Assembly (NCBI GenBank): GCA_016802295.1
Contig: JAESIW010000137.1
Span: 5,148,146-5,212,145, forward strand
Length of the DNA: 64,000 nucleotides
Source: Brachionus rotundiformis
Lineage: Eukaryota; Rotifera; Eurotatoria; Ploima; Brachionidae
Direction: 5' to 3'
Below the pieces are notes generated by a model that saw only the letters and a program-made list of their open reading frames with translations, did no database searches and was not told where the DNA came from. Shown piece after piece: positions 24,501 to 36,071 of this stretch (positions are counted from its first letter, which is position 1; each line of letters starts with the position of its first letter). A program made the translations under genes and the position numbers.

Positions 24501-24626
24501 GCCTCCAAATGAATTCTGGGTTGATGAAATATTATTAGGTTTGAGTGGCGCGTATTTATGTGAATTATAACTATTGGGGCAATAATCAACTACACCAGCT
24601 AAATCACTTTTGTTAGGGTTATCCAT
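21548..24626 (-). CDS. KCNN: Small-conductance calcium-activated potassium channel (SK/KCNN)
   Basis: SK channels are tetrameric plasma-membrane K+ channels opened by Ca2+ through constitutively bound calmodulin. Six exons (23319-24626, 22527-22945, 22101-22475, 21979-22048, 21823-21924, 21548-21760) join in frame to 828 codons. The first about 355 residues are Ser/Thr/Asn-rich and disordered, with two runs of ten threonines encoded by trinucleotide repeats. The channel core starts at VGYRLGKRKLLFEKRRQISD. S1-S4 follow, then S5 (TLMTICPGTILLVFILSLF), the pore with selectivity filter TFLAIGYGDLVPNTYCG, and S6. The calmodulin-binding domain RAEKHVHNFMMDTQLTKRLK ... RKFLQAIHSLRKVKLDQRKL is nearly identical to vertebrate SK, and a coiled coil (LRNLEEKLCLLQ) lies near the C-terminus. 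Exon junctions S-FHDQ and H-SL are both phase 2 and were used to fix the frame. Confidence 0.97.
23905..23934. repeat. Coding trinucleotide repeat (Thr tract)
   Basis: GTT/GTC/GTA-type repeat on the plus strand that reads as a ten-threonine run in the SK channel N-terminus. The codons are mixed (ACA/ACG/ACT variants), which makes the tract less prone to slippage than a pure repeat. Confidence 0.75.
24115..24150. repeat. Coding trinucleotide repeat (Thr tract)
   Basis: Second imperfect GTT/GTG/GTC repeat in the SK N-terminal exon, again read as about ten threonines flanked by AAA- and KK-rich residues. Confidence 0.75.
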
Positions 24627-27600
24627 TATTTGTCACCAAATGCTAATAAAGTTAAGGGCCTCAAAGAGATTTCTATTTTTGAATTTTTTGAAAAATTAGG
24701 CTTCAATTCTCATAATTAAATGGGTCCATTATAACATGATTTCGAGCTATTTTTACTAATAAAACTTATTTCTTAGAAATCTAAAGAAATTAAACAAAAT
24801 GTGCTATACAAATTATTAGATAAATGCTTTTTGTTTTATTGATAGCTTATTGGCACATTTTCTGGGAAATGTGATGAAAATTAAATGCTAAAAATATCTT
24901 AATAAAAAAAAACATTTCTAAATTTTTATTTTTAAAAGTTTTCTTAATTTTTTACTGCTAATTTTAAATAAACAGATTAACTATACTATCTATAATTGTT
25001 ACATAATAGATAATAAAATAAATGTTTTGTTCAAAATGTTCTACCTACACATAAAGTCTAAGAAATTTCTTTCCATTTATTTAATCAGTTTTTAATAAAA
25101 ATTCAAATTTATAAGAATTAAAGATAAATTAAAATTTTAAGAGATGATTCTTTAAGAATTTTTAAATTAAATTTTTAACATTAATGCTTTGAAATGCTTA
25201 GTTTAAATCCCCTAAAATGCTTAAATTTTCATTGATTTTTTTAAGGCTGAAATATCAAAAATCTAAATAAATAATATATTTTTTTTACATCTTTAAAATA
25301 ATTTTTTATTCTATTTTTAACAGACAATTTCAAATTAAATTGATTAAATATTCAAAAAATTTTAAAAAAGCAAACAGTAGCTTTTTAGTTTAACTATTAT
25401 TGATGAATCGATTATTTTTCATTCAAAAAACCAATAAATATTTACAGAAATAAGCTTCTAAAAGGTTCCAACGCTTGTACACAATTCAGATATCAATTAA
25501 TAATCTAAAAATATGGCTTAAACAGAAACTTGGCATAATTGAGCTAAAATCTAAATTTGTTGATCTTATTTAAATGAAAAATAAAAACAATTTTTTTATC
25601 AATTTGTTCAAAATTTAGATTAGAGAACCACAATTTTATATTTTATGTAATGAAATCATGACATGTCTGAAACTCTTCAGATTATATCATCCTAATCCGA
25701 TTAAGAAACTTGATCTGAAAAAAAATTGTGTCCAAATTTGGAATTTATTTTTTGGTAAAAAAAAATTCGTGCTTGCGCACAGATTAATAAAATCCAAACT
25801 AAAATATCAGGCATTGTTAATTAAAATCTAATTTTGATAATGATAAGAATTAAAGAAGCAAGAGTAAATAGATCCTTGTGTTAGCAAATCCAGATTAAAA
25901 TTTAAAACAGTTCTCTTTTTTTTTCAGAAAATCATGTAAATAATTTTAATTTTTCATTAAACATTAGAATCGATAATAATTAAAATAATGAAGTAAAACT
26001 ATTTCTAAAATATCTTAATCCCTGGGTAAAGTGTGATTAGAAACAAAATGTTAATTGTTTTATTTTATAAAAGCCTGAACCAGCTACACAACCGAGATAC
26101 TTCTCCTGAAATTCTACTCAATCAAACCCTAACTTTTATTTCTGTTCAATTTTACCAAATACTAATATTGATAAACTAATCTTTAATCTTAATCTCTATA
26201 TGTTATTTTCACAGACTTTTATCTTTTAGTTCTTTAAAACTTATTGGTTTACAGCATATTAAGCTTGAAACAAAATACCGAGCACAAAGCTTTTGAGATG
26301 AGTATTTTCATTATTTCGCGCTTATGAACTCGCCTAATTCGGCATCAAGCACCATTCTAAATAGGTTTTGAATTGCCCTTACATATGGTGCAAATCACTT
26401 GCCTTTTTGTTTCGCCCTCATCACTTGCATTATGAATAAAAAATTTTATCTACAATGTGCAGAATTAAATCTTTTAATAATTGGAAAATTGTTTCTTAAT
26501 ATTTTTATACAGATAAAACTTGAATAGCTTGGCGCCTGATGATGCTTGATGTAAATTTCCTTGATAGATAATTAGAGTGATTGAATGAGGGAGTTTGAAG
26601 GCATGTTTAGAAATGAAGTGAGAAAATGATATCTTAAGTTATACCAGACAGCTAATGTTAAAAGCATAATTTAAGCTATTTGTAGTTTATCATCAGGAGG
26701 CATAATCATTTTATAACTAATTAAAGGTGAAATGAATTTTTCAAATTTTTTAAAAACAGTTATATTCATTTTTACAATTAAATTAATTAGAATTTAATTA
26801 TTCTTATCAAATTAAAAAATAATAGAAAAATTTATAAATATTGAAATTTGTGTACAAAAATTGTTCCTTTTTAGTTTTTAGAGAGGAGTTAATATTCTTT
26901 TTAAACAATAAATTTAAATTTTATAATAATTTTAAATTAAAAAATTGTTAAATATTGCTTTTACCTATTTAATTAGCTTTTACATATTAATCATGAATTG
27001 CTACATTACAGAGCTTAATTAAAAAAATTGACATTCAGGCTCTACCGAGCAAAGCTTTCAAATTCATTCACGAATAAAACCAAACGGATATGAATTTCCG
27101 TAATATAAAATTTCATGAATTTATATAATTTCAGATACAATTTAATTAAGTTTTTGTTCATCACAGCATTGGTCCCCAGAGCTTGTTAACAATCAATCAA
27201 ATCAAAATAAAAATGACGATTGGTAAAATTTGGATTTAAAAGTCCGTGCCTCGATATGGCTCCTTTTTTTTCTTCTTAATCAGATCTCTATTTTTTCTAA
27301 ATAATTATCTATATTCACCTTCAGAAAAACAAAACTAAACAAAATCGTTAATAATATACTTAATAAATATTCTTTATTGCCAGCTGATTAAACTAAATAT
27401 TATTTTTTCCAAACTATTAATTATGTTTATTATTTTTAACTCAATACGAGTTTTATTTGATAAAAAACGGGCGTAAATTAAATTTAATATTTGTATTAAC
27501 ATGCTAAACAAATCCTTGTTTAATCCGACATCCTTTAACAGGTACTCAAAAATCTAATTTTCTGCTCTTCGTTTCCAAAATTTGCATATGTTTCTAGCTT

Positions 27601-30600
27601 TTTAAATAAATGCTCACGTCAAACGATAAATTATAAGATATTGTATCAGCATTTCTTTTTTAGGTACACTTTTTTTAAAAATTGATTTTAAATTACCAGA
27701 TAAGATAAAAGTTTTTTATTACCAATCTTCGACATTTAACTAGGAACAAACAAACCTGTAACAAAGCTTATTTATCTCGAGGGGAAAAATTTAATAAATT
27801 TTGATTAGAATATTAAGCTAGTTTTTTTTATAAAAAAATCTAAAAATCTGCTTGTCTATACAGCTAATTTTCGCCTATAGAAACTATACGATTGCACAAG
27901 AAGAATAATTTATTTATAAAAAATCAATCATATTAGCACATCGGTTTATGTGACTAAATCAAGAAGAGATATTCTGTTCGGAAATATATCATTGAAATAA
28001 GAGCTCATTAGCATGCGATTCCGATAGGTAAACATTTTGGTTCAAATTTCCACAATTGAAGAAAAACTCCAAAGCAAAACTGAATCATTTGGGCATAAAT
28101 AAGCCCATAATATTCGTTTAACAAACTCTTTGTTAATTTTAAATGGGAAATTTTAATTTTTAATAATAATAAAGGCATCTGTTTGTAAAGCAATGGCTAT
28201 TAATCCAAAATTCTAAAATATGGCTCATGTATGTGTTCACCAGTTTAAGATAATTAACTAAAAAAATTAACTAATTATCTAAAAAACTCAAATTTCTTAA
28301 TTTAATAATAAAAAATGCTAATGATTAGAAAAATTTGCCTCGAAACGTGATTTTTTTTCTAACAAGCTTAAATAATTATTTAATTAAACTTAAGTATCTA
28401 ATGAAATTAATTTGATCAAATTAAAATTATATTTTTGTTTTTAAGTTAAAACAAATAATCATACAAAAACATTGCCAATCTATCTAATCTATTCTTTTCT
28501 TAAAACATTTCGATGGTGAGGACGGAGATAAGAAAAGCAAATTATTCATTTCCAATTTCCTTTCAATTAAGGTTACAAGGTGTCTGTGAAAAATATATAG
28601 ATTATTTTAAAAACGATTGTTTAGAAATGATATTTTATTATTGTGAAAAAATTTTCAGTAAATTAAAAATAGAGTCCTAAAAACAGGAACAAAAATATTC
28701 AAAAATTGAAAGGCGATAATTTTCTGTTGTAACATAGAATGGCAAATTTTCTAAAACCAAGCTACAAACAGTGTTTTTAAAATTGAATGAGAATATTTTA
28801 ATGACTTTTTTACAAAAATAATTAGAAAAATTTATTTAAGTCGTTCGTAATGGAACCAAAATCAATTTTGTTTTAAAATATTGATTTTACGTGCTGAATA
28901 AATTTAAGGTATTTTATTATCTGAAATTAATAGCGTCGATAATGAGACGAAAATTTTTAAAAAAAGGATTTAATTATTTTCATTTTTATTGGAAAAATCT
29001 GCTTTTGATATAGATAATATGCCTAACTTAATGCTTTGAAATTTCGTAATGTTTTTTTTTTGACCAAAATTTTAAACTAATTCTTCAGAATTTTATTTTT
29101 TGATTAATTTAAATTTTTGGTATTTAAACAATTATTTAAGACAATAATAAATTTTTTTAAGTGAAAAATTAAATATTGACAAAATAAATCTGGGTATTTT
29201 TTAATAATTAGGTACTAAGTAATAAAAGAGCCCTCGAAAAAGCAATTTAAATATAATTAGAAATCAGAAAATTCATTCTTTTATATTTATTATCCTAAAA
29301 ATTTCTTTGAGTTTGTATTTCAATTCTAATCACTCATTTCTTTAAAAAAAAACTTTTGTTTGAGCTTCTAAATATAATAAGTAAGCTTTGCAGCAAACAC
29401 GTCTTCTTTATTTTTATTTTCCTGTTGCCGCTTTTTCAGGATATTTAAATATTATTCTATTCTACTTATTAAGTTTGAATTGAAACTATATAAAACCAAA
29501 TTGCTTAAAGGATGATCATATCTTCGATGACAAACTTTTCACATATCACATATTAAATTAATAATAGACTTAAATTCTTTTTTTTATAAAATTCTCTAAT
29601 AAAATTCCTTATGCTTAATTACTTTACTTGAATGAAACTTTTTGTAATTAAATAGAAAAACGCTACATAAAACTGCCAAATACTGACAAAATAATCTCGA
29701 AATAATTGTGATTAATATGACAAAACATGATTAAATATTTATTATATTTTCTAAATTGAAAGTAGAAAATTAACTTTTCAAGTTACTTTAAAAATAAATA
29801 AAATCCAAAACAACTTCTAAAGTTAGTTAAAATTTTGTCGGTAATCATAGTTGTAAATAAAAAATTTCTAATATAAGCTTTGAATCCTATATACCTATAA
29901 CCTAATAAAAATGTCATGGGAATACTTATTTTTGTACATTTCAACATTCTTGTTAACTAATTCAAAATTTATTCTAATTAATAAACTTATTGAAAAATCA
30001 AAAAATAAGATTTTGTTTGTCTTTAAATCAGGTAAGAAAATATTTTTTTTCCACTTTATTAAAATCAAGCAATCAAGAATTTTATCCAAAAACTTTAGGA
30101 AACTTTAAACGAATACATTTATAATCTAATTTTATTTTTGGCAGGTTTTTTATTAAAAAATTTTTATAAATTTTCGCCTGATTTTAAATTAGTTTACTTT
30201 TTTTATTATAATTTAATTTTTCAATTGACACACAGAATTACTAGGTGTTAGGCTCAGAATTTTAGATAAACAGTCTTCAAGGACAGCCATTAAGAAATAT
30301 TGATGGTTTATGACGTAAATCACTAAACTTTGGCAATGTAGAATAATTCTAAAACTAATAAATCATTAGTTTTTCGATGCACTTGATTTTTTTAGCTAGT
30401 AATTTCCTACGATAGCTGAATTTATGTATAAATCTATAAGCATAATCTTTCTTCTAATTACTTTAGATAATAATATACTGTTCTTGTTAAGTATAAAAAA
30501 TTGTTTCAAAAATGATTAAGTATGCTTAGTGTTAAAACAGATCGATAAAATATCAAGCCGTCAAATGATACTGATCCAGCTCAAAAATTTGTATTTTTTG

Positions 30601-33600
30601 AATAATTAAACATTTATTTAAAAATTTATTAAATTCTTTAAAACTCAGTTATTAAAGTAACGCTTTGCGTATTTTATATCAAATTTTCCTATAGGGAATT
30701 TAATATTTACATAATAATATCAAATAATTTCTAATCAAAAAATAACTAAATGCGACTCTCCAGTAACATTTTATATCGAAAACAATTTTCTATAGAAACA
30801 ATACTAGTAATCGAAATGACAAGCTTTGCTTAAAAATAAATTTATTTAATTAAAATTGTTCTATAGAGGATAATTTCTTAATTTAAGTTGAAAAGATAAA
30901 CTAAATAAAAAAAAACTTTATAGATGCCATCATTTTTTTATCTATTTTATAATATTTTTATTTTCTTTGATAAATATATAATAAATCGTCGATGAAAATA
31001 AACAATTTTATTAAATATAGTAAAAAAATAATAATAAATTATATAACTTTGATTTTAAATAAGGTCTAATTGTTTAGTTGGGTACATTTTTGACTCAAGC
31101 TATTTATTTATGATTTTTTCTTCGAATAATTAGTATTAGAAAATTTTGATTAATAAGCATTAACTAGCTTTGATTAAATGACTCGCTTATCTCACATTAA
31201 GCAAAAAAAACATTCTTCAAAATAAGACAGCAAAAATATAATAGTTGGAAAAAAAATTAATTTTTGAGAAGAATATAATTCAAAATTCTTGATTATCTGT
31301 CAGCTATTAAGAATTCTTCAAATAATGATAATTAAATTATCGATTTATTTTTGAAGAATTATTTTTATTTTATTTAAACGTTTGATATGATCATACTGAT
31401 AATAAATTGAAAAAAAAATCTGTTTCAATTTATTTATAGAATGAATTTAAATTTTAGATAATCTTGAATTTTTTTTTCTATTCAAATGCTAATGAACAAA
31501 ATAAAAAAACAAGAAACTATTTAGGAAAACCTTTTCTAGTATGTTAGTAAAAAATTATCTTCTTTTAATCGATCGATGTCTTGCTTAATAATAATTATTA
31601 AATTTTTTAAACAAGAATTATTAGAATTTTTCTTTTTTATAAATCGATTTTTATTTATAGCAAGAAAAAATTACATTTTTTTACACTAATAATTTTTTAA
31701 ATCAGCATTTTTGTCATGAGAGCTTTTATTTAAGAGAATTATTCTAAAATCCAGGAATAAAGTTGTGCGAAAACAGCATTATTGAAAAAAAAATGAAGAG
31801 TTTTTATAATTATTAGTTATCTTTGAAATGAATATGGTTCAATCCATTCAGGCAAATAAAAATGCCTTACACAATAATCATGGGTGAAAATAATGCTGAA
31901 TTAGATAAACCTTGCTTTCTTTTAACTATTTAAAAACTCTGCTTAATTTCATCCAAATAAACAGCTTTTTAAATTCTTAATTTGTTTAAACTAAGAGATT
32001 TCTCAGTTCTCAAAATTTAATTTTAATTGTTTTACGCCGACAAAAATCGGCTTAATTGCTTAGTTACACCGAAGGTGCTTTTCCAGTATTTCCGGGTAAA
32101 TAGATTGATCATAGGTAAAGATCCAATTAATTTGAAAGCTTATTTCTCGAAGCGTTTTTACATTTACCATGCTATCGTAATTGAATGCTTATTACTTTTT
32201 AATAAATTCAGGAATTACGTATGACATTAATTGGAAAACATCTACCTCAAATGTAGCACGTTCAATGCATTGCTTTTCTATAGGCATGAACTTAAAATCT
32301 ATTTAATAATTTCAATTGCTTCATAGAATTTTATTTTTATTTCTATCCGGCACAGCCATACTCCCTCACTTTATTGTCAATCAATAAAATAATGAGCTTA
32401 AATTTAAAACGCAATTATTTTTTAATAATATTTATCTATCTTAGCATTTCTTTATTTTACATTTTAAATCAGATAAGTGGAAAAAAACATGTTCCATTTG
32501 CTAAGTGAATTTCATCAAGCCTCAATCAAAAGTAAATAGTTTATTTTTGATTGATAAAGTAAGTTCGAAAAATGAAAATAACCAAATCGCAAATCATAAA
32601 AAATGCTAGAAATATCAGTTAATTCAATCACAAAAATCAAATAAAAAAATTGATAGAAATAAAATGAGAGAAAACAGCATATTTATTAGATTTTTATTTT
32701 AAGCTTTATTTGCTTATTAAACATTTCCTTGATTGCAAAAACTATAGAAAAATAATTTAAAAATTTTTATAAAAAAAAATTAAATAAAAATTTTAATTCG
32801 ATTTCAAAACTGAGATATTTATAGCTCCGATTTTTTATTCCTTTAAATTAAGTAAGGCAATTCCATCTAGCCTAGATAAAGATTTGATGATGTTTAATAA
32901 ATCCTTTAGAAAATTTCAAATAAAAACGCACTGAATAACTGTTGAAAACACTTTTTTATGACACAATCTCTTAAAGATGATATTCTTTTTTAAAGAATGG
33001 TTTATACATAATCCATAATATATTGATGATTGAAATTTAATACATAGATTGTTTTTTAAAGATAAGTTTGTTAAATCACTTTGGAATTTTAAACAATGAT
33101 TTTTTTTAAATAAAAAAAATAAACACTTTTTTAATTAATCGAAGCGCTTTACTTAATTTGAAAAATTATGCTAATTATAGACAAATTTTTTAAAATATTT
33201 TAGCAGATTTTGTATCATATTTTTAAATAAAGTTTGATTGGATTTAAGAATAGAAAAATATCAATTAAATGACATGACATTGACTAAACTAATTTATCAA
33301 GAAAAGGAAAATGTGAAAATTTAAAATTTTTTTTTTCTAAGCAATGAATTAGAAATTATTTGACAATATATAATTCAAAATTATAATTACTGATTAACTA
33401 GAAAAATGTTAAAATTGATTATTACATTATCAATTATTTTTCTTTAAATTAAATTAATTTTTTAGTTTTTAATCTAATTAAAGCTCACACTCAATTATAA
33501 AATTATGAAAAAAAAATTCCAATTTTCTTATCCATCGCTTCAATAAATTAGATTACATATTATGAAAAAATATTTCTTATTTATCATTTTAATTTAGAAA

Positions 33601-34614
33601 AAAAATCAAATTTAAAAAAGTACAAGAAAAGGATAGAGAAAATAATATCTTATATATTTTATATTCTTTATTAATAAAACCGGTAATTAATGAAAATTAA
33701 TGAAAATATAATTATATTTTAGTGTCTATAAATCTAAAATAGCTTTATAATCTATCTTTTTTATTAAACTTATTAGCTAATTGTTATTTTAATTAAAAAA
33801 CCCAGAACTTTTTTCTTTTAAGCAGATTTTCAATTATTGTTTTTATTGCATTTTGCGTCATCAGTTTTAGTTTTATTTCATAAAGTTTTGAATCAACGCT
33901 TTAAATAAATATTTAAGCGGAAAAATTGATCTAAAATTTAAGTGTATAATTATTGGCATCGATAATTGTTTAATATCAGAGAAGTTTTTTAAGCGACTTT
34001 AAAATTATTAGTAAATAATCTTAATGGCTAATAAAGAAAATTAATTTTTAAAAGAAAACTAAATAAATATTTGAACGGAAATCACTTAATTTTAAAATTT
34101 AAAAAATAAATGACAACTTAGTAAAAATCTTTGAGACATAATGAATGTAAAAGAAAAATAGATAAGACATAATTGAAAACATCATACTAAGGATTAAGGA
34201 ATAAAATTTAGAATTTTAAAATTAATTAAATAAACTGATAATATTTTACAATTATCTTTAGTGCTAGGCCTTTAAATATCTATTTTTAAAAAATATTTAT
34301 TTTATAATTTAACTTTGATCTTACAAAAATAATTTTTTAATAAAAACTTAATAAAAATTATGATAATCTATACAAAACTATTCAACTAACCATATGAATA
34401 AAAAATTCAATAAATTCATTGAAATTTTTTTACGTTTTAATAAAACTCTATGTTGACTCATCTCGTGATTTTTGATACAAACTAGTTAACCCATATAAAC
34501 TAGTAGTAATCCATTAAATAATAACTTGCCGGATAAGAGTAAATTTTTGATTAAACAAAATATTATTGTTTTTATAATTAAGAATTAGAGGTTTTTTCGA
34601 AGAAGGATAAACAA
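24627..34614. other. Ten-kilobase AT-rich region with no recognised gene
   Basis: This is the longest stretch without a gene. It separates the 5' ends of the divergent SK and tetraspanin genes. No frame carries a recognisable domain, and no tRNA, rRNA or other RNA gene is apparent. Two short patches stand out by higher G+C and less repetitive sequence: about 26060-26430 and about 32020-32300. The rest looks like uniform AT-rich spacer with many homopolymers. Multi-exon genes made only of very short exons, and distant enhancers, cannot be excluded. Confidence 0.5.
32020..32300 (-). other. Possible remnant of a protein-coding element
   Basis: A G+C-richer island in the gene desert. On the minus strand it reads as two adjacent open segments in different frames, each about 30 codons and less biased to Ile/Lys/Asn than background (one contains KQCIERATFEVDVFQLMSYV, the other KTLREISFQINWIFTYDQSI), separated by stops. 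I do not recognise the protein. Decayed transposase is one reading; chance is another. Confidence 0.2.
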
Positions 34615-35651
34615 ATGCCTAAACAAGCAGCAACATCGAGTGGTAATGCTGCTCGTGGTTTAAGAATCCGATACAGGCGGCACAAGGAAACGTCTGAAAT
34701 AAGTCCATTAATTAAATATCTTCTATTCGGCTCAAATGTAATTCTCTGGGTAATAAGATAAAAATTTTTGGAATTTAACTCTTAAAAATTTTTTGGTTAA
34801 GCTTTTCGGATTTTTCCTTTTTGGCGTGGGAGTATATGCATGGATAGAAAAGGATACGTTTACCCGTTTGAGCAATCTGTCTGTGATCGTATTCGACCCA
34901 GCATTTATATTCCTTGTGGTTGGTTCTTTTGTCTTTGTTATTGGGTTTTGCGGATGTGTTGGTGCATTAAGAGAAAATACTAATTTACTTCTAGCCGTAA
35001 GTAAATACTCTTAAGCCCAAGCTCTTAAAATAAATTATCTTTTTAGTTCAGCTTTGCTTTAGGAATTATTTTTTTTGCTGAACTTGCACTTGGCATTCTA
35101 ATATTTATGTATAAAGAAAAAGTCAAAGATGAGGTTAAGCAAAATTTGGTATCTATGATAACCAGCTATAGAGAAGATGAAGACTTACAAGATTTGATAG
35201 ATTGGATTCAACGAGATTGGTTAAAATGCTGTGGAGTTGCGATCCCAGATGATTGGGACCAAAATCAATATTTTATGTGCAAAATTATAGATCCGTGGAT
35301 TGAATCATGCGGAGTGCCACCAAGTTGTTGCTATCCAGAATTTACACATAATCGTCAATGCGGATACGGCGCTAGGAATAAAACACTGCTTGGCAATGAA
35401 GTTGGCATTAACAAAATTTACCAGGATGGCTGCTTGAAAAAAGGAGAAGAATGGTTCAAAGCTCATATCTTAACGGTATCTATAGTGGTTGTTTGCTTTG
35501 CTGTTCTCCAAGTAATTTTATTAAGAATTTTTTAATTTTATTTGAATATTTTAATTCGTAGATACTTGGTATCTGTACGGCTCAGAGTCTCAGAAGTGAT
35601 ATCAATACTCAAAAATCAAGATGGTATCGAGATCACCCGAGATATAGATAG
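34615..35651 (+). CDS. TspanC8-type tetraspanin (TSPAN5/14/15/17/33 group)
   Basis: TspanC8 tetraspanins carry ADAM10 out of the ER and direct its shedding of Notch and other substrates. Four exons (34615-34749, 34802-34996, 35047-35511, 35562-35651), separated by introns of only 50-52 nt, join to 294 codons. After a basic, Arg-rich N-terminus come TM1 (YLLFGSNVILWLFGFFLFGV), TM2 (VVGSFVFVIGFCGCVGALRE, with the usual GCVGALREN end) and TM3 (SFALGIIFFAELALGILIFM). The large loop has CCG (KCCGV), one Cys in YFMCKI, ESCGVPPSCC, RQCGYGARNK and DGC, giving exactly eight cysteines. TM4 is followed by the cytosolic tail ILGICTAQSLRSDI. The CGVP.SCC and QCGYGAR blocks are those of the C8 group. The TAG stop is followed six bases later by AATAAA. 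Confidence 0.95.
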
Positions 35652-36071
35652 AGAGCTAAATAAAAAGGTTTTATCAGATAAAACATTTTAAAAGCCCATT
35701 AAATTTTTAAACTAAAACAAATATGACTTTTTGTCTTTAATTTTTTTGTTTAAGAACAAATTTTAATTGAATTTTTTATTTTAAAAAAAGCTCATTTTCA
35801 AAATTTCGAATATTTTTTGGCTCAAATTTTTGTAATTTTCAATAAAAAAATTTTTATCATTTTTGTTTAATTAAAAAAATTTCGATCAAATAAATTCTAT
35901 CTTTGGAAAAAAAAATCATAATTTTTAAACTTATCGATTATCACTATGGTAACCATGACAACATTTTTTTCGGGTTCAAGGTAAAAAACTTATTTTTTAA
36001 GTCAAAATATTTGAATTTTCTTGAATAAATTTAATTTGATTTTATTCTTAATTTTAATACATTGGAAAAAA
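35652..36071. other. Intergenic spacer, promoter of IFT139
   Basis: About 420 bases between two genes on the same strand. It holds the tetraspanin poly(A) signal (near 35658) and an X-box at 35940-35953. No coding potential. Confidence 0.6.
35940..35953. promoter_or_regulatory. X-box (RFX-binding site) upstream of IFT139
   Basis: ATCACTATGGTAAC, or GTTACCATAGTGAT on the other strand, fits every position of RYYNYYWWRRNRRY and is close to known ciliary X-boxes such as GTTACCATAGTAAC. It lies about 120 bases before the ATG of an intraflagellar transport gene, the usual distance for RFX-driven ciliary genes in nematodes. Confidence 0.6.

Noticed and set aside
26060..26430. Possible zinc-finger exon (minus-strand CTIC) in the gene desert
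   Set aside because: Only about 25 open codons with one C-x2-C and no second half or supporting splice sites. Too weak to call.
29895..30108. Overlapping 60-65-codon frames on both strands
   Set aside because: Low-complexity Lys/Ile/Phe/Leu composition mirrored on both strands, as expected by chance in AT-rich DNA.
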